NCBI GenBank assembly: GCA_016707785.1 | Contig: JADJGZ010000030.1 | Span: forward strand, 1 to 55,550 | Length of the DNA: 55,550 bases | Reading direction: 5' to 3' | DNA from: Bacteroidales bacterium | GTDB taxonomy: Bacteria; Bacteroidota; Bacteroidia; Bacteroidales; UBA4417 | Shown here: one piece after another, positions 25,317 to 30,790 of the stretch | How the letters are laid out: every line of letters starts with the position of its first letter | How positions within the stretch are numbered: position 1 is the stretch's first letter | The notes under the pieces: generated by a model | Seen by the model: only the letters and a program-made list of their open reading frames with translations | Told to the model about the DNA's origin: nothing | Databases searched by the model: none | Translations under genes and position numbers: made by a program

Positions 25317-25455
25317 TCTTCTAATTCCCTGAGCTTCTGATCTCCTTATCTTCAAATCCTTCTATTCTCCATATCTTGTAATTCAAAATCTTATAATTTC
25401 CAAATCTTCTAATTCCCACATCTTCTAATTCCCACATCTTCTAATTTTCAAATTA
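25317..25455. repeat. AATTCCCACATCTTCT low-complexity repeat, right flank of four-helix gene
   Basis: Two exact copies of TCTTCTAATTCCCACA and several worn ones (CTTCAAATCCTTCTATTC, AATTTCCAAATCTTCT). In reverse complement (AGAAGATGTGGGAATT) it matches the GGAGATGTGG words at 24828-24946. Confidence 0.7.
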
Positions 25456-25821
25456 TTTTAAATTCTTCTCAATCTCCGCTTTAAGTCCTGCTATGAACTT
25501 TTCAGACTGATTGCGAGAATAACTGAAAGCAAAGTTGGTAAAGTCAGTTGTAGTCTCTTTTGAACCTCTCACTTTAGTAAGGTATAGGGATGAACCTTCT
25601 GCTTCATATTTTTCAACAAGTTTTTGATTTTTCTCCTCTTCCACATTCAGGCATTGAAAGCTGATGGTCCCGTCCTTTAATTGACTTGAAAAATAAGTAT
25701 TCAAAGTCTTTAAAGTATTTTCTTCAATAGAAATACAGGTAGGGCAACGCCGTTCAGAATGAAAATACACAATCTTCAACTTTGCGGGCTTTTGAGCAAA
25801 AACCGAAACTATTGACAACAA
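25453..25821 (-). CDS. arsF: ArsF-like protein (nitrophenyl-arsenical nitroreductase subunit family)
   Basis: A small thioredoxin-fold-like protein: KLKIVYFHSERRCPTCISIEENTLKTLNTYF with a C-x-x-C, then FQCLNVEEEKNQKLVEKYEAEGSSLYLTKVRGSKE and a C-terminal helix. This matches the ArsF family found with ArsE and ArsG, implicated in handling nitro-aromatic arsenicals. The frame as read lacks its start; one missing A in the run at 25844-25847 (T on the plus strand) would connect ATG 25850 as MKKILIASIFLLSIVSVFAQ, a proper signal peptide, so the protein is probably periplasmic or exported (about 131 residues). It follows arsE closely. Confidence 0.8.
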   Translation of the reverse strand: MLSIVSVFAQKPAKLKIVYFHSERRCPTCISIEENTLKTLNTYFSSQLKDGTISFQCLNVEEEKNQKLVEKYEAEGSSLYLTKVRGSKETTTDFTNFAFSYSRNQSEKFIAGLKAEIEKNLK

Positions 25822-25865
25822 AAAGATGGATGCAATGAGAATCTTTTCATTTTTTAATTTTTAAA

Positions 25866-26099
25866 TTATTTAGTCAGCATTTCCTTAATTTCCTTGACTG
25901 AAGGGACACGTCCATACATCAGCACTTTTTCGTCTACAACAAGAGCAGGGGTGCGCATGACACCATAACTCATGATTTTCACGATGTCTTCTTCTTTAAC
26001 TACCGTAGCATCAAGATTAAGTTCAGCTACGGCTTCCCTGGTTGCTCTTTCCAGGTTTTTACAATTTGCACATCCGGTTCCTAAGATTTTGATTTCCAT
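25866..26099 (-). CDS. arsE: ArsE-like small thioredoxin-family protein
   Basis: 77 residues: MEIKILGTGCANCKNLERATREAVAEL with the redox C-x-x-C (Cys10, Cys13), VVKEEDIVKIMSYGVMRTPALVVDEKVLMYGRVPS with the cis-Pro loop (RTPALVV), and a C-terminal helix. This is the redox-active disulfide protein family, of which ArsE of the arsEFG set is a member. It may pass electrons to ArsF or to the permease. It is followed after about 15 bp by the corrected arsF start, and is separated from the permease gene by 200 bp holding A/T-rich inverted words. Confidence 0.85.
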   Translation of the reverse strand: MEIKILGTGCANCKNLERATREAVAELNLDATVVKEEDIVKIMSYGVMRTPALVVDEKVLMYGRVPSVKEIKEMLTK

Positions 26100-26299
26100 T
26101 TTTTTTGATTTGAAAATTTGAAAATTTGAAAATTTGAAAATGTTTATTGCTCAAATACAAAACATTATTTCAAACAGTCTCATTCTCAAAATGGTTAATG
26201 ATTTTTATTTTATTACTCCTTATGTTTTTTTCTGTCATCTTATTTTTCAATTGTTTGATTTAGAATGATAAACAGGTTTCAAATTACCTCATTTTCAAA
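26100..26299. repeat. Spacer with TTTGAAAA repeats between permease and arsE
   Basis: Four tandem copies of AATTTGAAA at 26108-26142, and the reverse-complement word TTTTCAAATT at 26275-26300, bound a 130-bp gap with no gene. The same inverted-word layout as around the four-helix genes, but empty. Confidence 0.5.
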
Positions 26300-26590
26300 T
26301 TAGAAAATGTAATTAAACAAGAAACCAACAATTATAATACCTGTCCCCACAACACCAATAAAGGTGAAGATAAGCGGAAGCTTTAGTACTTTCCGGAGGA
26401 TGATCATTTCGGGTAATGAAAGCCCAATTACTGACATCATAAATGCAAGAGCTGTTCCGAGAGCGGCACCTTTTTCAATTAATGCAGCAACAATGGGGAT
26501 AATTCCTGCTGCATTGGAATAGAGAGGTACACCTATCAAAACTGAAAGTGGGACTGAATACCAGGCCGATTTGCCCATAAATGAGGCCAT
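26300..26590 (-). CDS. Permease of the YraQ/ArsP-like family, C-terminal part
   Basis: Membrane segments WYSVPLSVLIGVPLYSNAAGIIPIVAALIEKG, ALGTALAFMMSVIGLSLPEMIILRKVL and LPLIFTFIGVVGTGIIIVGFLFNYIF continue the protein of the next entry. The apparent start (MASFMGKSAW) is due to the break: adding one base to the GGGG at 26599-26602 gives ...VHGYVPQDFMASFMGKSAW, a continuous permease of about 345 residues. The final segment has the usual PLYSNAAG motif of the family. Confidence 0.85.
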   Translation of the reverse strand: MASFMGKSAWYSVPLSVLIGVPLYSNAAGIIPIVAALIEKGAALGTALAFMMSVIGLSLPEMIILRKVLKLPLIFTFIGVVGTGIIIVGFLFNYIF

Positions 26591-27339
26591 GAAATCCTGG
26601 GGACATAGCCGTGAACACCTGCACCAACGGCAATACCTATCATCACATAAATCCAGACTTTTCCAACAATTTCCTTTACTGCTTCAAAACCCATCTTTAC
26701 ACGAGTTGAAAAGGAAATTTTTTCATCTTCCATATGAGCACCGGCCTTGATCTCGAATACCCAGGGTTCAACCCATTTTTCTAGGCGCAACCTGCCAATA
26801 ACCCATCCGGCAGTAATGGCAATAAATAGACCGGTAACCACATAAATAAGTGCTGTTTTCCATCCAAATAATCCAAAAAGCAGAACAATGGCCACCTCGT
26901 TTATCATGGGTGCTGCAATGAGAAAAGAGAAAGTTACCCCTAATGGAATGCCCGATTCAATAAATCCAAGAAATAGAGGTATAGCAGAACAAGAGCAGAA
27001 AGGGGTCACGATTCCAAGTGAGGCTGCCATTACATTTCCATTAAAAAGCGATTTGCCCTCCAGGGCTTTGCGTGTTCGTTCGGGAGAGAAATATGTACGG
27101 ATTATGCCAACAAAGAAAATAATTAGAGCAAGTAGCATTAACACTTTGGGAACTTCAAAAATGAAGAAACGTAATGCTTCAGTAAAATGCGTTCCAGCGG
27201 TTAAACCCATAACATCGTCTACCAGCATATCCGTTAACCACTGTAGATTACGATAAAGCAGAAACCAAACAGGTATCAGGAGTAAAGGTAAAAACTTACT
27301 GATGCCCTGATAGCGGGTAGTATGTCTATTATCCGACAT
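26536..27339 (-). CDS. Permease of the YraQ/ArsP-like family, N-terminal part
   Basis: Hydrophobic protein with a long first segment (FLPLLLIPVWFLLY), VPKVLMLLALIIFFVGII, and the family's hallmark TPFCSCSAIPLFLGFIESGIPLGVTFSFLIAAPMINEVA. This is the two-halved permease family (DUF318) that includes ArsP, an exporter of trivalent organoarsenicals; other members move other small molecules. The second gene of the island, overlapping arsR by 11 nt, and next to arsE, so organoarsenical or thiol-metabolite export is likely. The last 20 residues are out of frame (break at 26599-26602). Confidence 0.88.
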   Translation of the reverse strand: MSDNRHTTRYQGISKFLPLLLIPVWFLLYRNLQWLTDMLVDDVMGLTAGTHFTEALRFFIFEVPKVLMLLALIIFFVGIIRTYFSPERTRKALEGKSLFNGNVMAASLGIVTPFCSCSAIPLFLGFIESGIPLGVTFSFLIAAPMINEVAIVLLFGLFGWKTALIYVVTGLFIAITAGWVIGRLRLEKWVEPWVFEIKAGAHMEDEKISFSTRVKMGFEAVKEIVGKVWIYVMIGIAVGAGVHGYVPRISWPHLWANRPGIQSHFQF

Positions 27340-27655
27340 TGCAGGTAGTGGCTATAGGGGTTTTATCAGCAAGGAAAATGTCAAACAAGAATTTCGCCTG
27401 TTTCCAGTTTTCTTTATTGATACAATACTTTATAAATGGAGGGTTTATTTCTCCCTGGATAAGTCCGGCTGCTTTTAATTCCTTCAGGTGTTGGGAAAGG
27501 GTTGAGAGCGCGATCGGAAATTCGTCGGCAATGTTGCCACTATAGCAGCAACCGCGATCGGAAAGAATTTCAAGAATTTTAATACGGGCAGGATGACCCA
27601 TGGCTTTAGCGAAACGGGCCAACTTTACCTGATCATCGGAATAAGGAATCTTCAT
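27329..27655 (-). CDS. arsR: ArsR-family metalloregulator
   Basis: Winged-helix repressor: MKIPYSDDQVKLARFAKAMGHPARIKILEILSDRGCCYSGNIADEFPIALSTLSQHLKELKAAGLIQGEINPPFIKYCINKENW. It has paired Cys in the first helical part (RGCCYSGNI) and a lone Cys near the end (TTCNVG), plausible As(III) ligands, although not the ELCVCDL motif of the classical E. coli type. ATG 27655 is used rather than the upstream in-frame TTG. It overlaps the permease start by 11 nt. A perfect palindrome at 27666-27689, directly before the start, is the likely self-regulatory operator. Confidence 0.93.
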   Translation of the reverse strand: MKIPYSDDQVKLARFAKAMGHPARIKILEILSDRGCCYSGNIADEFPIALSTLSQHLKELKAAGLIQGEINPPFIKYCINKENWKQAKFLFDIFLADKTPIATTCNVG

Positions 27656-27665
27656 TATGCATTTT

Positions 27666-27689
27666 ATATTTCGCAAAAATACGAAATAT
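27666..27689. promoter_or_regulatory. Candidate ArsR operator overlapping the arsR promoter
   Basis: 8-nt perfect arms ATATTTCG and CGAAATAT around CAAAAATA, which contains TTTCG-N8-CGAAA as at 22711-22728. On the minus strand the spacer is TATTTTTG, a full match to the -7 consensus, so the repressor would cover the -7 box. Ten bases before the arsR ATG; the start codon would be reached by a very short leader. Confidence 0.72.
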
Positions 27690-27696
27690 TCAATTC

Positions 27697-28254
27697 CTAA
27701 TCATTTTTACTAATATTTTTATTAAACTCTGATATCAAATTATCAACCTCCGACCCAGGGTCATATTGTTGGGTTAGGGCAGATAAATACAAACCAAAAT
27801 CGACTGACAATGCAATATCATCTGCATAATAGGAGGGATTTTTCAGGAAGAAATTGTACTGTTTTAACAGATAATCGAAAGTGATTTGTGAATAATATCT
27901 GGCAGATTCAATATCCTTCAGTTCATAAAAAACCCAGACAACTCCAAGTAAACCCGGATTATACGCAGTGCTATCATATAGATAATTCTTAATATAGTGG
28001 TTGATAAGTACTCTTGCACTATCGTCCTTCCCTTCACTTATCAACTCATTTGCACATGTGTAGTAAAGTGTTCCGTAGAACTCAAGGTATGCCGACTGAT
28101 GGAAATAAAATTTCTGATTAGGTGAATGCACATACGGAGGTGAATCAAGAATAAGTTTTTGATATTGAATATCTGGATCAAACTTTAAAACTGACTGATT
28201 ACTGTCATCAGACCTGAATGGCATAAGTTTATAGTTTGGCCCTTCCATTTGCAT
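27697..28254 (-). CDS. DUF2723-like protein, C-terminal part
   Basis: Contains MEGPNYKLMPFRSD and a helical repeat region (CANELISEGKDDSARVLINHYI, FYELKDIESARYYSQITF). It continues the reading of the next entry: between the two, another frame reads QNDVLLLDILNTCHFDRPIYFTS, the common C-terminal block of DUF2723-family proteins (..lDiI..n.W.RPIYFa). A one-base addition near 28373-28385 joins all three into a protein of about 650 residues. No role beyond the family call is visible. Confidence 0.6.
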   Translation of the reverse strand: MQMEGPNYKLMPFRSDDSNQSVLKFDPDIQYQKLILDSPPYVHSPNQKFYFHQSAYLEFYGTLYYTCANELISEGKDDSARVLINHYIKNYLYDSTAYNPGLLGVVWVFYELKDIESARYYSQITFDYLLKQYNFFLKNPSYYADDIALSVDFGLYLSALTQQYDPGSEVDNLISEFNKNISKND

Positions 28255-28331
28255 AAATTCAGCAAGTGATTCAAAAAAACTGCAGTAAGTATGCGAAGTG
28301 AAGTAAATGGGTCGATCGAAATGACAGGTAT

Positions 28332-29651
28332 TCAGAATATCCAGGAGAAGTACATCATTTTGATAGAGGAAACGGAAGAGAGTTCAATCTTTAATTTACT
28401 GGGGTCAGAAATTTCCAGGTTTTTATAATTAAAGTATGAAGCTGGTATTTCCTCTTTAGCAGTTGTAATTTCAATACTTTTCGAAGGGATGCAATCAAGT
28501 GTATCCATGTCAACTATCATCTTATCCATGACATTTTCTGATGCTATACATTGCAAAGCATACTGTAATTCTGTCAACGGATATATTTCATTTACATAAA
28601 TTACAGGTTTTACTTCATTTATATAATCATTGGCAGGCAAAGTTGTTGCTAATGGCTGGCGACCTTGCAGCGGTTGGAAAAGGCAGGAAACATACTTCCC
28701 AATAAATAACATTCCATAATTAATAACCAGTACATCGCGCCTGAAATTCTCCATTTCCTGTAAATACAACGTTGTGTATGTATCCAGGTCACCTGCAGTA
28801 AATAGTATGGCATTTGAGTCGCAACTAGCAAGGTGTTTCCTGTACATATCCAGCGTAAAACTATCGAAAAGCCCTTCTTTTAATTCCTTCTTTGCTTCTT
28901 CATAACTATGATGCATAAATAAGGCCATATACGCAGCCATAAATTCAGTTGAATACTTGTTGTAAACATCCCCTACCAAGGTGATATAATCAGGATTTCT
29001 TTCCCAAAGTGTGTAATACAACTCTTCTGCTTTTTGCACGTAACTTCTATAAATGGAAAGCTGATCCAAGCTTAGTGATGTCTGTCCAGGGGCTGGTCTC
29101 AATTTTACTTTCCGGTTGGCAAATCCAACATTATCACCTATCAATTCAGAAGCATATGTACTATAGGCACGGGCTAATGACTCCAGCAGTGTATCATCAG
29201 GAGAATCACAAGAACTAAAATCATTTATAAGATCGATATTCCAACCAGCATATCCGTAATAAGGCGAGACATTGAAACAATATACATTTGATTTAATCTG
29301 AAGATATTGCCGTACATCCGATTCTGATGTTGATACAACCGCTTCGGGATAATCTATTTCGAGGTATTTTTTCTTCTTCAACGACCAAAAGAGTTCATCT
29401 TTTAATACTGAATCAGCAAGATAATAATAAGTATACACATGCCAGCCATCCTTCTTTTTTGCGAAGTTCAAGCCTTCATATGAATCAAATTCAGGTCTGG
29501 AATAGTTGCTAAAAAACTCTTTCAATACAGTCTTGTAACTTGGGAAGAGAGGATTGTGAGAATTTTTCCCGGCGACACTAACTAGTCCAAAAAAAAATAG
29601 GAGGAGAAGCAGTAAAAAAGATTTTCGAAATTGGATTTTCATAAATTCCAT
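28332..29651 (-). CDS. Exported DUF2723-like protein, N-terminal part
   Basis: Signal-like start (MKIQFRKSFLLLLLLFFFGLVSVAG, second Met preferred), then a soluble domain. The block AILFTAGDLDTYTTLYLQEMENFRRDVLVINYGML closely follows the DUF2723 pattern 'aILFtnGDnDTfplwYlQevEgiRtDVrvvNlsLL'. Full-length DUF2723 proteins begin with a multi-spanning glycosyltransferase-like membrane part; here that part is absent and replaced by a signal peptide, so this is the soluble C-terminal domain alone. The frame breaks near 28373-28385 and continues in 27697-28254. Function unknown; a role in protein O-glycosylation is only a guess from the family. Confidence 0.6.
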   Translation of the reverse strand: MEFMKIQFRKSFLLLLLLFFFGLVSVAGKNSHNPLFPSYKTVLKEFFSNYSRPEFDSYEGLNFAKKKDGWHVYTYYYLADSVLKDELFWSLKKKKYLEIDYPEAVVSTSESDVRQYLQIKSNVYCFNVSPYYGYAGWNIDLINDFSSCDSPDDTLLESLARAYSTYASELIGDNVGFANRKVKLRPAPGQTSLSLDQLSIYRSYVQKAEELYYTLWERNPDYITLVGDVYNKYSTEFMAAYMALFMHHSYEEAKKELKEGLFDSFTLDMYRKHLASCDSNAILFTAGDLDTYTTLYLQEMENFRRDVLVINYGMLFIGKYVSCLFQPLQGRQPLATTLPANDYINEVKPVIYVNEIYPLTELQYALQCIASENVMDKMIVDMDTLDCIPSKSIEITTAKEEIPASYFNYKNLEISDPSKLKIELSSVSSIKMMYFSWIF

Positions 29652-29826
29652 TTTAAAAAAAATTCTAAAGGAAACTGTTAAGCTGTAGGGAATGATAGTT
29701 AAAAATCAGAATTAAAGATACACTAAAACTAATAGAAATACAGGCTGCAGCCGGCATCAGCCATTAATATTATAATCATATATAAAGTAGTGTTAACCTG
29801 CCAGATACATAATAAGTTATCATTTA

Positions 29827-30046
29827 CCTGAGGTGGATAAACTTCTCGTCCCTTCATCAGGGCATAAAAAAAACCAGCATAGGCGGGGAAAAATCCCGTA
29901 ATTACGGGAGTGCGGATGAAGTGACTTCCCGAAATAAATTCGGGATCCCTTCATCCAGAAAAATCAAAATGACGAGACGGGAAAAAAAACGTGCGGATGA
30001 AGGGACTTCCGCCTGAGGCGGATAAACTTCTCGTCCCTTCATCCGG
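29827..30046. repeat. Repeated module carrying copies of the tRNA-Leu 3' end
   Basis: GTGCGGATGAAGGGACTT, the 3' end of the tRNA-Leu gene, recurs at 29991 (exact up to the T-arm) and at 29910 (one mismatch). CCTGAGGCGGATAAACTTCT and the following CGTCCCTTCATCCGGG occur at 30012-30046 and, with few changes, at 29827-29861. In each module GGATGAAGGGA faces TCCCTTCATCC, so the transcript would fold into long hairpins. Confidence 0.7.
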
Positions 30047-30047
30047 G

Positions 30048-30085
30048 AAAAAAAACCCCGTCTAGTCAAGAATGACGAGACGGGG
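30048..30085 (-). terminator. Rho-independent terminator of tRNA-Leu
   Basis: On the minus strand, CCCCGTCT...AGACGGGG (arms 30085-30078 and 30063-30056) is followed by eight T. It begins 12 bp after the 3' end of the tRNA. The plus-strand flank is also A/T-rich, so it may work both ways. Confidence 0.75.
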
Positions 30086-30096
30086 AAAAAATAAAG

Positions 30097-30178
30097 TGCG
30101 GATGAAGGGACTCGAACCCCCACGCCTCTCGGCACCAGATCCTAAGTCTGGCGCGGCTACCAATTACGCCACATCCGC
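30097..30178 (-). tRNA. tRNA-Leu (anticodon UAG)
   Basis: An 82-nt cloverleaf: acceptor GCGGATG/CATCCGC with discriminator A, anticodon arm CCAGA-CTTAGGA-TCTGG (anticodon TAG, reads CUA), class II variable arm TGCCGAGAGGCGT, and T-loop TTCGAGT. CCA is not encoded. The T stem contains two G-U pairs. A textbook promoter lies just upstream and a terminator just downstream. Confidence 0.95.
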
Positions 30179-30193
30179 GAGCTAAAAGCACTG

Positions 30194-30224
30194 CAAAGAT
30201 ACAGTACTTTTTTAATCCTGCAAA
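30194..30224 (-). promoter_or_regulatory. Promoter of tRNA-Leu, perfect Bacteroidota consensus
   Basis: On the minus strand TTTG (30224-30221), 19 nt, then TATCTTTG (30201-30194): an exact TTTG-N19-TAnnTTTG promoter. It ends 16 bp before the tRNA 5' end. It is the strongest direct evidence in the window for a Bacteroidota-type primary sigma factor. Confidence 0.8.
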
Positions 30225-30272
30225 CTGAATCCTACTCCCGAAACCGTTTCAGGCTTTAAGGGGATAGCCATT

Positions 30273-30773
30273 CTATTTCAATGCATTGATAGCTGATTCA
30301 TAATCAGGCTCCTGTACTATTTCGGGAACCAATTCATTATAAATTACTTTACCTTTTTCATCCAATACAACTACCGATCTTGCCATCAAACCACGAAGGG
30401 GTCCTTCTGTCATCATCACACCAAATGCTTTTCCAAAATTATTACTCCTGAATTCAGAAGCAGAAACAACATTTGCTATACCCTCGGTTGTACAAAAACG
30501 GGTATGAGCGAAAGGAAGGTCTTTGGATACACATACTACGACAGTGTTTTCCAATTTTGAGGCTTCTACATTAAAACGACGGACTGATGCTGCACAAACG
30601 CCTGTATCAAGACTTGGAAAGATGTTCAAAACCACTCTCTTGCCAATAAAATCTCCAAGTTTAATATCACTAAGATCATTCTTTACCAGGTCAAAATCAG
30701 GGGCCTGGCTTCCCACTACCGGTAATTCACCAAATGTACTGATGGGATTACCCTTAAAGGTTACTGTTGCCAT
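30273..30773 (-). CDS. tpx: Thiol peroxidase Tpx
   Basis: Atypical 2-Cys peroxiredoxin that removes lipid and alkyl hydroperoxides using thioredoxin. Peroxidatic Cys60 is in FPSLDTGVCAASVRRFN and resolving Cys94 in AHTRFCTTEG, the standard Tpx spacing; ARSVVVLDEKGKVIYNELVPEI closes the thioredoxin fold. 166 residues, normal. It faces away from nothing nearby in function: upstream lies the GH3 hydrolase gene on the same strand (17 bp), downstream the tRNA-Leu promoter. Confidence 0.97.
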   Translation of the reverse strand: MATVTFKGNPISTFGELPVVGSQAPDFDLVKNDLSDIKLGDFIGKRVVLNIFPSLDTGVCAASVRRFNVEASKLENTVVVCVSKDLPFAHTRFCTTEGIANVVSASEFRSNNFGKAFGVMMTEGPLRGLMARSVVVLDEKGKVIYNELVPEIVQEPDYESAINALK

Positions 30774-30790
30774 TTTAAAACTATTTATTG

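Noticed and set aside
24828..25455. Short repeats considered as a CRISPR array
   Set aside because: The units are 9-16 nt, degenerate and contiguous, with no unique spacers of regular length and no cas genes.
29902..30135. 77-residue open frame on the minus strand over the tRNA-Leu and its repeats
   Set aside because: It is the usual spurious frame created by a tRNA 3' half (GVGVRVPSSAL) and its repeated copies; no independent coding signal.
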